Origin: Hyphomicrobiaceae bacterium
GTDB lineage: Bacteria; Pseudomonadota; Alphaproteobacteria; Rhizobiales; Hyphomicrobiaceae
DNA length: 64,000 bases
Direction: 5' to 3'
Assembly (NCBI GenBank): GCA_021730785.1
Contig: JAKFWF010000065.1
Coordinates: 108,613 to 172,612 of the forward strand
The position numbers were made by a program, and so were the translations under genes. A model generated the notes under the pieces. That model was not told where the DNA came from, ran no database searches, and was given only the letters and a program-made list of their open reading frames with translations. Position 1 is the first letter of the stretch. Each line of letters begins with the position of its first letter. This document shows positions 27,316 to 36,808 of the stretch, in pieces.

Positions 27316-28368
27316 ATGCCAGCCACCCGCACGCCCGCCAAGTTCTATGCGCCGTTGAGCATCGGAGCGCCCGCGCCGCAGCGCAGCACGCCGGTACGGC
27401 TGGAACGCATGATTCATTTCATCCCCCCGCATAACGCCAAGATCACCGGCAGAATCGCCGAGCTGGCGTCACAGGTGGACGTGATCCTCGGCAATCTCGA
27501 AGATGCGGTTCCAGCCGACCAGAAAGTCGCCGCGCGGGCAGGCTTCATCGCCATGGCGAAAGCCACCGAGTTCGGCGCGACCGGACTGTGGACAAGGGTC
27601 AATTGCTTGAATTCGCCCTGGTTCCTGGATGATGTGATGGACATCGTTGGCGCGATCGGCGGCAAGCTCGACGTGCTTATGCTGCCCAAGGTCGAAGGCC
27701 CCTGGGACATCCATTACTGCGACCAACTGCTGGCCCAGCTCGAAGCGCGCCACGGGGTCAAGAAGCCGATCCAGATCCACGCGATCCTGGAAACCGCCGA
27801 AGGAGTGTCCAACGTCGAAGAGATCGCCGGCGCCAGCCCCCGCATGCACGGCATGAGCCTGGGTCCAGCCGACCTCGCGGCGTCGCGCGGCATGAAGACG
27901 ACCCGCGTCGGCGGCGGCCATCCAGCCTACGGCGTGCTGGCCGACCAGGCGGCGGGCGGACAAGCGCGGCCGTTCTTCCAGCAGGATCTGTGGCACTACA
28001 CCGTCGCCCGCATGGTGGATGCCTGCCAACGCTGCGGCATCAAGCCGTTCTACGGCCCGTTCGGCGATTTCTCGGACCCTGCCGCCTGCGAAGCCCAGTT
28101 CCGCAATGCCTTCCTGATGGGCTGCGTCGGCGCCTGGTCGCTGCACCCCTCCCAGGTCGACATCGCACGGCGCGTCTTCAGCCCCGATGTGGCTGAAGTG
28201 GCCTTCGCCAGGAAAATTCTGGCGGCGATGCCCGATGGCACCGGTGCCGTCATGATCGACGGCAAAATGCAGGACGATGCCACGTGGAAGCAGGCGAAAG
28301 TGATCGTCGACCTCGCCCGGCTGGTGGCAGCGAAGGACAGCGATGCCGCAGCCCGCTATGGACTTTGA
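27316..28368 (+). CDS. HpcH/HpaI-family CoA-ester lyase (malyl-CoA lyase-like)
   Basis: 350 residues from the ATG at 27316. The citrate lyase beta/malyl-CoA lyase fold is recognised by [16 protein letters not shown] (metal site Glu/Asp), [35 protein letters not shown] and the long [11 protein letters not shown] loop, with a C-terminal [13 protein letters not shown]. Related enzymes cleave malyl-CoA or beta-methylmalyl-CoA or hydrolyse malyl-CoA. No glyoxylate or serine-cycle genes are adjacent, so the substrate is unassigned. An upstream in-frame start would overlap the acyltransferase gene and is unlikely. Confidence 0.85.
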   Translation: MPATRTPAKFYAPLSIGAPAPQRSTPVRLERMIHFIPPHNAKITGRIAELASQVDVILGNLEDAVPADQKVAARAGFIAMAKATEFGATGLWTRVNCLNSPWFLDDVMDIVGAIGGKLDVLMLPKVEGPWDIHYCDQLLAQLEARHGVKKPIQIHAILETAEGVSNVEEIAGASPRMHGMSLGPADLAASRGMKTTRVGGGHPAYGVLADQAAGGQARPFFQQDLWHYTVARMVDACQRCGIKPFYGPFGDFSDPAACEAQFRNAFLMGCVGAWSLHPSQVDIARRVFSPDVAEVAFARKILAAMPDGTGAVMIDGKMQDDATWKQAKVIVDLARLVAAKDSDAAARYGL

Positions 28369-28427
28369 AGTGCGCCCTCCCACATAGTGGGTCGCTCGAT
28401 CCGCTCAGCCGCAAAGACCAACCGCCG

Positions 28428-28790
28428 ATGGCCTCGAAACCCAGACCCAAGCCACCTCAGTCCCGCATCCGCAGCGCCAAATTCACCGTCGGCAACGTGG
28501 TGCGGCACCGGTTCTTTCCGTTCCGTGGCGTGATCTTCGACATCGACCCGGTGTTCAACAACACCGAGGAGTGGTGGCTCGCCATTCCAGCCGAGATGCG
28601 GCCGCGCAAGGACCAGCCGTTCTACCACCTGTTTGCCGAAAACGCCGAGACGACCTACATCGCCTACGTGTCGGAACAGAATTTGCTGCCCGACGAAGCC
28701 GGTACCCCGGTCAAGCACCCGCGCGTCAAGGAACTGTTCGCCCAGAACGGCCAGGGCAACTACCGCGCGCTGTTCCTGCAGGCGCACTGA
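28428..28790 (+). CDS. hspQ: Heat shock protein HspQ
   Basis: 120 residues from the ATG at 28428. It carries the YccV-like fold signature: KFTVGNVVRHRFFPFRGVIFDIDP, NTEEWW, then QPFYHLFAENAETTYIAYVSEQNLLPD. HspQ binds hemimethylated DNA in vitro and stimulates Lon protease in enterobacteria. The C-terminal AYVSEQNLLPDEAG block is conserved. It lies 59 bases after the CoA-lyase gene and is followed by the hairpin cluster at 28840-28962. Confidence 0.92.
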   Translation: MASKPRPKPPQSRIRSAKFTVGNVVRHRFFPFRGVIFDIDPVFNNTEEWWLAIPAEMRPRKDQPFYHLFAENAETTYIAYVSEQNLLPDEAGTPVKHPRVKELFAQNGQGNYRALFLQAH

Positions 28791-28839
28791 TCCAAAATCC
28801 GGCAGTCGAGGTTTCGATAGCGCCGCCCTCGAGCACCCG

Positions 28840-28962
28840 CCAAAGGCCTGAGGCCTTTGGAAACCCTTCTGTTGAGTGAACAATCAATGGGTCGAGGGCC
28901 TGGGGCCCTCGTCGGGATGCTCGAAGGGCTGAAAGTCCTTCGAACCACGCGCTTTGCGCGTG
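28840..28962. repeat. Cluster of four short perfect or near-perfect hairpins
   Basis: Four stem-loops lie between the converging hspQ and TRAP genes. 28840-28860 has a 9-bp stem (CCAAAGGCC) with loop TGA. 28893-28911 has an 8-bp stem (CGAGGGCC) with loop TGG. 28921-28943 has a stem TCGAAGG with a short interior. 28946-28962 has a 7-bp stem (CACGCGC) with loop TTT. None has a clear T-tract, so they are not simple intrinsic terminators. Confidence 0.85.
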
Positions 28963-28994
28963 CAAACTGCGCTTTCTCGGTTGATCGCACACGC

Positions 28995-30896
28995 TCACAG
29001 GAAGCCTATCGAGATCCACGGTACAGCCGCAACGATGAAGGTGCCGATGATCAGCGCGATGAGGTAGGGCCAGATCGGCCCCATGCCTTCCGACGGATCG
29101 ACGCGTCCGATCGCGCAGGCGGCATAGTAGCCGACGCCGAAGGGCGGTGCGAACAGCCCGATGCCCATGGCCAGGATGACGACCATGGCGTAGTGCACCT
29201 CGTGGATGCCGAGTTGCTTGGCGATCGGAAACAGCAGCGGGCCAAACAGCACGATCGCCGGAATGCCTTCGAGCACGCTGCCGAGGATCACGAAAGCGAT
29301 CAGCGACACGATCATGAAGCCGGTGGCCCCGCCCGGAATCTTGCCCATGGCGACCGCGAGTTCGCGCGAGAAGCCCGACTGGGTCAGCGCCCAGGCCATG
29401 GCGGTGGCAGCCCCGATGATCAGCAGAATTGCGCCCGACAGCGCCGCCGTGTCGACCAGCGTCTGCCACATGCGGTCCCAGCGCACGGGATCGAGACGCG
29501 CCTCTGCCACGGGCGAGCCCTTGCGCAACAGCCAATACACGACGCCGACCGCAATCGTATAGGCGATGCCTATGGTCGAGACTTCGGTCGCGGTCGCCAC
29601 GCCCTCCACCACCGCGGCGCGGATCAGGAAGGGCAGCGCGATGCCAGGTGCCGCGATCAGCGCGCACAGGCCGACTGTCTTCAAACTCGCCCGCGTCACG
29701 CCGGTCATGTCTTCATCGCGCGAGCGCCACCACACGACGACGCACAGGGCGAGAGCCAGCACGAGCGCCGGCAGCAGGCCGCCGGTGAACAGGGCCGCGA
29801 TCGACACATTGCACACGGAACCGATGGTGATCAGCACCAGCGACGGCGGGATCGTCTCCGACATGGCGCCCGACGCCGACAACAGGGCGACCAGATCACC
29901 GCCTTTGGCGCCGCGCTTTTTCATTTCAGGAAACAGCACCGGGGCGACCGCTGCCATGTCGGCTGCCTTTGAGCCGGAGATGCCGGAAACGAGATACATG
30001 GCGCCGAGCAGCACATAGCGCAGACCGCCGCGCAAATGACCGATCAGGCTCGCCAGGAAATCGACCATCCCGCGCGCCATGCCGGTGATCTCGATCAGCA
30101 GGCCAAGGAATACGAACAGCGGCACCGACAGCAGGATGATGTGGCTCATACCCTCGTCCATACGGCTGACAACGATGGTCAGCGGCAGCTTGGTGGTCAG
30201 CGCCAGGAAGGCGAAGGTGCCAAGCCCGAAGGCGAAGGCGATCGGCACGCCAGCCAGTACCGCGCCGCCGGTGAGGACGACGAAAAACACGATCAGCTTG
30301 TAGTTGCCCATGGCCTGCAGCAGGGGCTTGGCCAGATACAGCACACCACCGATGGCAAAAACGATGGCAGCCGCGATCAGGCAGTCCCGAACGGCCACCG
30401 TCCGGCCGATGCGCAACAGCCCGAGGATGATCATCAGGCCGATGCCGACGGGGAGCGCCGCGGCCCGCCACACGTTGGGGATTTCGAGCGCGGGCGTGAC
30501 GATGGCGATTTCGTCGTGGGCGTATTCGTAGGCATAGCCCATGACGAGACACAGGAAGGCGAGGCCTGCGACGAGGGCGAGCGCATTCAGCACGTTTCTC
30601 ACATGCGGGGCAGCGCCATCGACCAATGCCGACATTCGCATGTGCTCGACGCGCCGGTAGGCGACGACCGCGCCCAGCATGGCGAGCCACAAAAACAGGA
30701 TCGAGGCCAGTTCGTCCGACCACGTGAACGGGCGCTGGATCACGTAGCGCGATATGACGCCCGCAAACAGGATTGCGGTCTCAACGATGACGAGACTGCC
30801 GGCCGCCAATTCGGCGAACCGGCCTATGCCATGCTCGATGCGTGCGGCCATCGAGCCAGCGGCTGGAACCGCAACGTCAGCTGTATCGACGCGCAT
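28995..30896 (-). CDS. TRAP transporter fused small/large permease (DctQ-DctM)
   Basis: 633 residues from the ATG at 30896 (AGGGG upstream; a GTG at 30932 is an alternative). Residues to about 180 form a DctQ-like four-helix domain (RPFTWSDELASILFLWLAMLGA), joined to a DctM domain of about 12 helices (SGSKAADMAAVAPVLFP, ASGAMSETIPPSLVLI, GLFAPPFGVGYY). TRAP systems import organic acids using an ion gradient and a periplasmic DctP protein. No dctP gene is next to it, so the binding protein must be elsewhere. The substrate is unknown. Confidence 0.9.
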   Translation of the reverse strand: MRVDTADVAVPAAGSMAARIEHGIGRFAELAAGSLVIVETAILFAGVISRYVIQRPFTWSDELASILFLWLAMLGAVVAYRRVEHMRMSALVDGAAPHVRNVLNALALVAGLAFLCLVMGYAYEYAHDEIAIVTPALEIPNVWRAAALPVGIGLMIILGLLRIGRTVAVRDCLIAAAIVFAIGGVLYLAKPLLQAMGNYKLIVFFVVLTGGAVLAGVPIAFAFGLGTFAFLALTTKLPLTIVVSRMDEGMSHIILLSVPLFVFLGLLIEITGMARGMVDFLASLIGHLRGGLRYVLLGAMYLVSGISGSKAADMAAVAPVLFPEMKKRGAKGGDLVALLSASGAMSETIPPSLVLITIGSVCNVSIAALFTGGLLPALVLALALCVVVWWRSRDEDMTGVTRASLKTVGLCALIAAPGIALPFLIRAAVVEGVATATEVSTIGIAYTIAVGVVYWLLRKGSPVAEARLDPVRWDRMWQTLVDTAALSGAILLIIGAATAMAWALTQSGFSRELAVAMGKIPGGATGFMIVSLIAFVILGSVLEGIPAIVLFGPLLFPIAKQLGIHEVHYAMVVILAMGIGLFAPPFGVGYYAACAIGRVDPSEGMGPIWPYLIALIIGTFIVAAVPWISIGFL

Positions 30897-31058
30897 CGCC
30901 ACCGCCCCTGGCACACTTTTGTTGATTGGCACCGCCCGTTGCCGGGCACTGCAGTGGCTCGGCAGCGGCCCGGTTCAGGCCTCTGCCGCACATCCTACTG
31001 CTGCAACGACACATGACAATCTGCATCGCCCCGGCAACACCGGTTCACTGGCCGCGCC

Positions 31059-32069
31059 TCACGCCTTCTTCGGCGGGATCTTCACGAACTCCATGGGCTC
31101 CGCATAGTAGCGATAGCCATCGCCCTGCTTGGCGAGATGGCCATAGCCCGGCCAGGGGAAGTGGTAGGCCAGCATGGGGAGCTTCTGCGAGGCGATCATG
31201 TCGAACACCTTCAGCCGCGAGACCACGGCGGCCTTCGGGTCGGTGTCGTAGGCGAACTCGGTGCGCGGCTTCTCGGTCAACAGGATCTGGTGGTGCGTGA
31301 TGTCGGCGGTGTAGACGAGCGACTTCGCCCCCGACTTGATGATGAAGATCGTGTGCCCGACCGTGTGGCCTGGAACGGCCATCGCCTGGACGCCGGGGAT
31401 GACATCCTTGCCGTCCTCGATGAACTTGATGCGCCCCTTGTAGGGCAGCAGGTTCTGCCGGGCGTGGGCAACGAACGCCTTGCTGTTGGCGTCGCTGAGC
31501 TTCTTCTCGTCCGTCCAGAAGTCATAGTCGGATTTGGCGAGATGGATGGTGGCGTTGGGGAAGAAGCGGCGGCCCTTCGCGTCGGCAAGACCACCGGTGT
31601 GATCGATGTGGGCGTGACTGCAGATCACATCGTCGATCGAGGCGGGATTGATGCCGGCCAGCCGGAGGTTCGCCAGCAGCTTGCCGGTAGTGTCGCCAAA
31701 CATCTTGCTCGTACCCATGCCGCTGTCGAACAGCGCGAGGCGCGAGCCAGTGTTGAGCACGATGAGGTTTTGTTCGAGTACCACGCTGTCGAGCGGCAGG
31801 AAGTTGTCGCTAAGCGCCTTGGCGATCTCGTCCTTGGTAATCCCCTTCATCGACGTCGACGGTTCCCCGAGCGGCAGCGGGCCGTCCGATACGATGGTCG
31901 CCTGGAACTCACCGATCGGGAACCGGTAGAATTGCGGCGCCTGCAGCTTCGACAAGGGGGCCTTCGCTTCTGCGGCACCCAGGCCGATGAGACCGCCTGC
32001 CGCTGAAGCGCCGAGAGTGGCAGCACTGCCCAGCAGAGCATTGCGACGCGAAATGGTGACTTCGGTCAT
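31059..32069 (-). CDS. Tat-exported metallo-beta-lactamase-fold hydrolase
   Basis: 336 residues. A twin-arginine leader (ISRRNALLGSAATLGASAAGG) is followed by an MBL-fold domain with the zinc motif CSHAHIDHTGGL, the next His in VPGHTVGHT, an Asp in TADITHH and a final His in LAYHFPWPGYGH. The arrangement matches quorum-quenching lactonase and other periplasmic MBL hydrolases, but specificity cannot be assigned. GGAGGAA precedes the ATG at 32069. It is a single minus-strand gene. Confidence 0.87.
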   Translation of the reverse strand: MTEVTISRRNALLGSAATLGASAAGGLIGLGAAEAKAPLSKLQAPQFYRFPIGEFQATIVSDGPLPLGEPSTSMKGITKDEIAKALSDNFLPLDSVVLEQNLIVLNTGSRLALFDSGMGTSKMFGDTTGKLLANLRLAGINPASIDDVICSHAHIDHTGGLADAKGRRFFPNATIHLAKSDYDFWTDEKKLSDANSKAFVAHARQNLLPYKGRIKFIEDGKDVIPGVQAMAVPGHTVGHTIFIIKSGAKSLVYTADITHHQILLTEKPRTEFAYDTDPKAAVVSRLKVFDMIASQKLPMLAYHFPWPGYGHLAKQGDGYRYYAEPMEFVKIPPKKA

Positions 32070-32217
32070 GCGATTCCTCCATGCTTCAGGATTGGGGTGC
32101 CGTCAGTCGTCTTGGCCGACGGACACCTGGAGTAAGGCCTATTCCACCAGCAAATTCAATCGGCGCTGCGCGCTGCGGTCCCGCACAATCGGCAGGACAG
32201 GCCTCGAAATTTCGCGG

Positions 32218-32997
32218 TTAACCAATGAGCCGGCCGAAGAACAAGCAGCCGATCTGCACCATGGCGCCGGCGGCGAGGTTGGCTGGCACCAGCGACGGCT
32301 CCGCCACGATGTCGAACGTCGCATCGGCCGTTTCCACCAGCAGCCAATGGAACGGCGCGCCGGTTTCCTCGTTGGTCAGTTTCGTCGCCTCGACGACGCG
32401 CCCCGTTACAAGCGCGTTCGAAGTGGGTGCAGGCGGCGCCTGGTCGCTGTGCGGGTCACGGCCGGCGAACAGGCCGAGCGCCATGAACGCACGGGCGCTC
32501 GATGCCGCGCGCGCGTTGCCGCGGGCATCACCGGCATCGACGATCTGGATCTCGCGGGCAAAGCCCGACAGCCGGGCGCGTGCCTGGAACGGCAACGGAC
32601 GGTCGCAGTGGGCGGCGAAATCAACCGCATCGAACACGATCTGATGGGCACCTAAGCCGCTCTCCCCGTCCGGATTGACCCAGGCGAGGAACGCACCCTC
32701 GAAGTCGTTGTCGCCTGCCCGCAGCACCGTCTCGACGATCTCGACCGTCACGTCGCTCAGGCCCTCGAAGAACGGTGTCAGACCGATGATGTCGCGGTCG
32801 GCGAGCGCACCGCCGGGCTCCCGGTCGCCCGTGACGTGGAACCAAACTTCGGCACTCGTGCGCGAGCGCCAGATGGCATAGTCGCCCTCTTCGCACGCCA
32901 GCCGCTCGAAGGCTTGCTGCGTGAGCCGCTGCATCACGGCCTGGAACGCCGCATCGTCAGCGAATTCAAACCCGATCGTCGAGAGGTTGCTGACCAT
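32218..32997 (-). CDS. Hypothetical protein of unknown family
   Basis: 259 residues, acidic, without signal peptide or membrane segments. I do not recognise a family. The first 120 residues (IGFEFADDAAFQAVMQRL, IWRSRTSAEVWFHV, ADRDIIGLTPFFEG) and the last 60 (VVEATKLTNEETGAPFHWLLVETADATFDIVA) look like beta-rich domains. Codon usage and a good-length frame support a real gene. It lies eight bases downstream of the ThDP decarboxylase beta gene region, on the same strand, so cotranscription with that pair is likely. Confidence 0.65.
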   Translation of the reverse strand: MVSNLSTIGFEFADDAAFQAVMQRLTQQAFERLACEEGDYAIWRSRTSAEVWFHVTGDREPGGALADRDIIGLTPFFEGLSDVTVEIVETVLRAGDNDFEGAFLAWVNPDGESGLGAHQIVFDAVDFAAHCDRPLPFQARARLSGFAREIQIVDAGDARGNARAASSARAFMALGLFAGRDPHSDQAPPAPTSNALVTGRVVEATKLTNEETGAPFHWLLVETADATFDIVAEPSLVPANLAAGAMVQIGCLFFGRLIG

Positions 32998-33005
32998 GCG
33001 GGCGG

Positions 33006-33602
33006 TCAGGGTTTCGCCACGCCGAGCGCCACCTGGAAGCGACGGGCGATGGCAGCCCCGTCCTTCTCCGGCAGCGCCCAGGGATCTTCGCTGAGCGCGA
33101 TCTTGGCCACGGCAAGCGAGGGGCCCGGCTGTTCAAACAGAAGTTTTGCGAGGGTGGGCAGGTCATCATGGCTGGTCGCAACGAACGTATGCGCGATGCC
33201 GAAACCGCGGGCGACGGCGGCGATGTCGGCCTTCTGTGCGCTGAGGCCGGTCTGGCGACCAGTCTCGCCGAAACTCTCGTTATCGAGTACCAGGATGGCG
33301 AGGTTCGATGGTGCCTGATCGGCGACGACCGCCAGCGAGCCGATGCCCATCATCATTTCGCCATCGCCGGTGAGGGCGAGCACGCGACGGCTGGGCTGGG
33401 CGAGCGCAAGCCCAAGTGCGGTCGGCACCGCGAGCCCCATGCCACCCCAGGAATAGAGATAGTCCGCACTGTCACCGGCCGCAAAACAGTCCCAGGTGGC
33501 ACTGCCGAGGCCCGGCACGATCACGGTGCTGCCGCGCAGGGCGAGCAGTTCGGCGACGAACTTGCGCCGCCCGATCTTGTTCGACTTCAAGCTCTTGCTC
33601 AT
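33006..33602 (-). CDS. ThDP-dependent decarboxylase, catalytic (beta) subunit, sulfopyruvate decarboxylase-like
   Basis: 198 residues from the ATG at 33602, which overlaps the stop of the alpha gene (ATGA). It contains the ThDP/Mg motif LALTGDGEMMMGIGSLAVVADQAPSNLAILVLDN (GDG..N type). The separate alpha and beta chains and their lengths match sulfopyruvate decarboxylase (ComD/ComE), and the fold is shared with phosphonopyruvate decarboxylase. No coenzyme M or sulfonate genes are adjacent, so the true 2-oxoacid substrate is undetermined. Confidence 0.8.
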   Translation of the reverse strand: MSKSLKSNKIGRRKFVAELLALRGSTVIVPGLGSATWDCFAAGDSADYLYSWGGMGLAVPTALGLALAQPSRRVLALTGDGEMMMGIGSLAVVADQAPSNLAILVLDNESFGETGRQTGLSAQKADIAAVARGFGIAHTFVATSHDDLPTLAKLLFEQPGPSLAVAKIALSEDPWALPEKDGAAIARRFQVALGVAKP

Positions 33603-34135
33603 TTCTGCCCGAACCCTTTCGCGCCGATCACGCGCTGGCTGATCAGAACCGCGGTTGACTGCTGCCCGTTGAAAGCCATGTCGGCGGCAGCGGCTAGCGT
33701 CTCGCCGATCTCCTCCGCACGCTCGACGGAAAAGCATTTGACGCCCATCGCCTCGAGCACGATCGGCGTCGCCTGCCCCATCGGCACTTGCCAGGGATTG
33801 AACTCGCCCCACTGGCCGCGCATCGTCACCAGCATGAGGAGTGGCGCCCGCAGGGTGAGCGGATAGCCGATGGCGTTGATGCAATTGCCGACGCCGGACG
33901 ATTGCATGGCGACCATCGCCCGGCCACCGCCGAGCCAGACTCCAGCCGCGATGCCGATCCCTTCCTCTTCCGTCGTCAGCGTGATGAGCCGCATGGCGGG
34001 TGCCGCCTTGACGAGATTCAACAGCCGCGTGAGGCCACCGTCGGGAATGGTGCACACGGTGTTGATGTTGCGCGCGGCAATGACGTCGAACACGTCGCTC
34101 GACCAGTCGTGTCCGATTGGGGCCTGTTCGGTCAT
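33599..34135 (-). CDS. ThDP-dependent decarboxylase, alpha subunit, sulfopyruvate decarboxylase-like
   Basis: 178 residues from the ATG at 34135 with AAGGTG upstream (a GTG at 34153 is an alternative). This is the N-terminal ThDP (pyrimidine-binding) domain: TLTTEEEGIGIAAGVWLGGGRA has the catalytic Glu, and MQSSGVGNCINAIGYPL and TMRGQWGEFNPWQVPMG follow. These stretches are characteristic of the alpha chain of sulfopyruvate and phosphonopyruvate decarboxylases. It is the first gene of a coupled pair with the beta subunit. Confidence 0.8.
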   Translation of the reverse strand: MTEQAPIGHDWSSDVFDVIAARNINTVCTIPDGGLTRLLNLVKAAPAMRLITLTTEEEGIGIAAGVWLGGGRAMVAMQSSGVGNCINAIGYPLTLRAPLLMLVTMRGQWGEFNPWQVPMGQATPIVLEAMGVKCFSVERAEEIGETLAAAADMAFNGQQSTAVLISQRVIGAKGFGQK

Positions 34136-34209
34136 CGGCAATCGCACCTTCACTTGCCAGCAGCAACTGGTGGCTGCTCAGTTAGACTAGCGCACAACAG
34201 CAGCCGTGG

Positions 34210-35046
34210 TCACGCGCTACGACGCTTCATGCGGCCGAAGGCTGCCAACTCCTCGCCTAGCCGTTCGGCCGGCGTCGGGCGCGTGCGGATTTCCGGGCGG
34301 GCCGGGGCGGCCGCAATCTCGGCCGCCGGCGGCACTGGTGCAGGCAGGCGGCGCAGCGCCTGGATCACCGGAACGATGATCGCCTGCTCCATGGCGGCCT
34401 TCAGAATCGGCCGATAGTGCTGGTCGATCACGCCCGGCTTGGCATTGCGGATGCCGATCTGCTCCAGGATATGCCGGCAGAATGCTTCCGAGGGACTGCG
34501 AAATTCATCGAGCAGGCACGACTTCAATCGCTCGCGCAGGCCGATCGCGAACGCCTGCTCGGCAATGCCCTCGGGATTGTAGGTCTGCGCACACATCATC
34601 TGCAGCAGATCCATCGACTGCGGGTCGAGTTCGCCGCCGGCAATGCGCGAGATGTCGATGCGCAGGAACGGTTCAGCATCGAGTATGTTGGGTCGCTGAC
34701 TGTCGATGAAGGCATCGAACAGCACACCGTTGGTCGCGATGCCGAGTTTCACGGTGCCGATCGCGTCGCAGTAGGTCCGCAAGCGGCCGTAGGCTTGGGT
34801 CGGCGGCCGCGCAGCCCCGGTCACTTCGATCGCGATCGCCGGACGACGGTCGACCATGACCGCGAAGTCGATGCCATCCTCGTGGTCGGGCACGATCACC
34901 GACGGATCGCCGGCATCGTAGCCCAGCAATTCGAGGAACGGCATGACGAGGTAGATCCTGGTCGCATCTTCGCCCGCACAATGCGCTTTGATGCGCATGG
35001 TGCGTTCGGCGAATGCGAGCAGGCGTTTCTCAAAATCTTCCGGCAT
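34210..35046 (-). CDS. HsdR N-terminal-domain-like protein with a degenerate nuclease site
   Basis: 278 residues with GGAGG nine bases before the ATG. Residues 25-130 resemble the stand-alone type I restriction R-subunit N-terminal (HSDR_N) family: YLVMPFLELLGYD, GIDFAVMVDRRPAIAIEVT, then YCDAIGTVKLGIATNGV. The PD-(D/E)XK Asp60 and Glu74 are present, but the expected Lys two residues later is Thr76, so nuclease activity is doubtful. The C-terminal third is a proline-rich linker and basic tail. No methylase or specificity gene is nearby, so it is not a restriction system as it stands. Confidence 0.7.
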   Translation of the reverse strand: MPEDFEKRLLAFAERTMRIKAHCAGEDATRIYLVMPFLELLGYDAGDPSVIVPDHEDGIDFAVMVDRRPAIAIEVTGAARPPTQAYGRLRTYCDAIGTVKLGIATNGVLFDAFIDSQRPNILDAEPFLRIDISRIAGGELDPQSMDLLQMMCAQTYNPEGIAEQAFAIGLRERLKSCLLDEFRSPSEAFCRHILEQIGIRNAKPGVIDQHYRPILKAAMEQAIIVPVIQALRRLPAPVPPAAEIAAAPARPEIRTRPTPAERLGEELAAFGRMKRRSA

Positions 35047-35132
35047 TTCGCCCGTGCCTCCGGGATTGAATCCGCAAGCCTCTTGGGCAACGATTCTTAC
35101 GGCGGCGGCAAGGCGCTGGTGGCGAGTTATCG

Positions 35133-36248
35133 TCAGGCCATGAGGCGCTCGACTTCTTTCAGGATGGCCGAGCCCATTTCTGTGGTGCCGCAGCTACGCA
35201 TATTGGGCTGCATGATATCGCCGGTACGGTAGCCCTGGGCGAGCACGCCGGCGATCGCCTTGTCGATGAGATCGGCTTCCTTCGCCATGTCGAAGGAATA
35301 GCGCAGCGCCATGCCGAACGAGGCGATGGTTGCGATCGGGTTGGCCTTGCCCTGGCCGGCGATATCGGGCGCGGAGCCGTGCACCGGCTCGTAGAGTGCC
35401 TTGCGCGCGCCGGTCTTGGAATCGGGCGCACCGAGCGACGCCGACGGCAGCATGCCGAGCGAGCCTGTCATCATGGCGGCCGCATCCGACAGGATATCGC
35501 CGAACAGGTTGTCGGTGACGATCACGTCGAACTGTTTGGGGTTGCGCACCAGTTGCATGGCGCAGTTGTCGGCCAGGATGTGGTGCAGCGCGACGCCCGT
35601 GCCGTGCGCCTTGTGGGTGGCGGTGACGACCTCATGCCACAGCACGCCGGTCTTCATGACATTGCGCTTTTCGGCCGAGTGCAGCTTGCCAGTGCGCTTG
35701 CGGGCAAGGTCGATGCCGACGCGGGCGATGCGCTCGATCTCGCGGGTGGTGTAGACCGTGGTGTCCACGGCGCGCTTCTGGCCGTCTTCCAGTGTGACGA
35801 TTTCTTTGGGCTCGCCGAAGTAGGTGCCTCCGGTCAGTTCGCGCAGGATGAGAATGTCGAGGCCCTCGACCACCTCGCGCTTCAGGGAAGAGGCTTCGGC
35901 GAGCGCTGGATAGCAGATCGCCGGCCGCAGGTTCGCAAACAGATCCATGTCCTTGCGCAGCCGCAGCAGACCAGCTTCCGGGCGCAGGTGATAGGCGACC
36001 TTGTCCCACTTCGGCCCGCCGACCGCGCCGAACAGCACCGCGCCGGCCGCTTGTGCCTTCGCCATGGCGGCGTCGGTCAGCGGCGTACCGTGCGCATCGA
36101 TCGAGACGCCGCCGACGAGATCGCTGGTCGTCGTGAACTTGGCCGACGTGCTCTTCTTGTTGAGCAGGCTCAGAATACGCTCGACCTCGGCCATGACCTC
36201 GACGCCGATGCCGTCACCGGGGAGCAGGAGCAGCGAGTGTGTGGTCAT
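35133..36248 (-). CDS. leuB: 3-isopropylmalate dehydrogenase
   Basis: NAD-dependent step of leucine biosynthesis: oxidative decarboxylation of 3-isopropylmalate. 371 residues from the ATG at 36248 with GAAGG upstream. [17 protein letters not shown], the substrate Arg cluster ([21 protein letters not shown]), [16 protein letters not shown] and [18 protein letters not shown] are all LeuB signatures. leuC and leuD are not in the window. It lies downstream of the MaoC, VOC and hydratase cluster on the same strand, but 68 bases separate them and its metabolism differs. Confidence 0.97.
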   Translation of the reverse strand: MTTHSLLLLPGDGIGVEVMAEVERILSLLNKKSTSAKFTTTSDLVGGVSIDAHGTPLTDAAMAKAQAAGAVLFGAVGGPKWDKVAYHLRPEAGLLRLRKDMDLFANLRPAICYPALAEASSLKREVVEGLDILILRELTGGTYFGEPKEIVTLEDGQKRAVDTTVYTTREIERIARVGIDLARKRTGKLHSAEKRNVMKTGVLWHEVVTATHKAHGTGVALHHILADNCAMQLVRNPKQFDVIVTDNLFGDILSDAAAMMTGSLGMLPSASLGAPDSKTGARKALYEPVHGSAPDIAGQGKANPIATIASFGMALRYSFDMAKEADLIDKAIAGVLAQGYRTGDIMQPNMRSCGTTEMGSAILKEVERLMA

Positions 36249-36316
36249 GGCGTTTGGCCTTCTCGAATGGGGAGGTGGACGATGCAAAACGTGAGCGTGG
36301 GAAGCGCGTGTCGGAA

Positions 36317-36808
36317 TCAGGTGACGCCCAACGGCGTTCGCCGCTCGACGAACATCTTGGAGATCACCGAGAACACCAGGTCGCCGTTCTGATTGTGACC
36401 TTCGTTGAGTGACAGCAGCAGCCCGACCTCGGGCCGCGACTTCGTATCGCGCTTTTCGTGAACCTGGCTCGAAAAGCGGATGGTGTCGCCAACGAATACA
36501 GGCTTGGTCCAGCGGATTTTCTCGAAGCCGGGCGAGGGACCATAGCGCGCCGGGCGCTCGCCGCGAAAGCGCATGAAATCGCCCTGGCGCATGCGATAAT
36601 CGATGACGAGTCGGAGCCAGACGGCGCTGGTGTGCCAACCGCTGGCGCACAGGGCGCCGAACAAGGACCCCTTGGCGCCTTCCTCCGACAGGTGAAAGCG
36701 CTGCGGATCGAACTTCTGCGCGAAGTCGATGATCTCGGCCTTCGTGAAGGTGTGGCTGCCTAGTCCGGCGAGGGTGCCGACGACGAGATCTTCGAAGTAC
36801 AGGCTCAT
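36317..36808 (-). CDS. MaoC-like dehydratase, second of a pair
   Basis: 163 residues, hotdog fold. [32 protein letters not shown] holds the conserved Asp/His hydratase motif of MaoC-like (R)-specific enoyl-CoA hydratases, followed by [15 protein letters not shown]. The ATG at 36808 overlaps the stop of the preceding MaoC gene by four bases, so the two are translationally coupled and may form a heteromer. Substrate length is unknown. Confidence 0.87.
   Translation of the reverse strand: MSLYFEDLVVGTLAGLGSHTFTKAEIIDFAQKFDPQRFHLSEEGAKGSLFGALCASGWHTSAVWLRLVIDYRMRQGDFMRFRGERPARYGPSPGFEKIRWTKPVFVGDTIRFSSQVHEKRDTKSRPEVGLLLSLNEGHNQNGDLVFSVISKMFVERRTPLGVT

Noticed and set aside
33603..34166. Extension of the ThDP beta subunit to 386 residues
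   Set aside because: The extra N-terminal part is a shadow of the alpha-subunit gene. The ATG at 33602 overlapping the alpha stop gives the proper subunit length.
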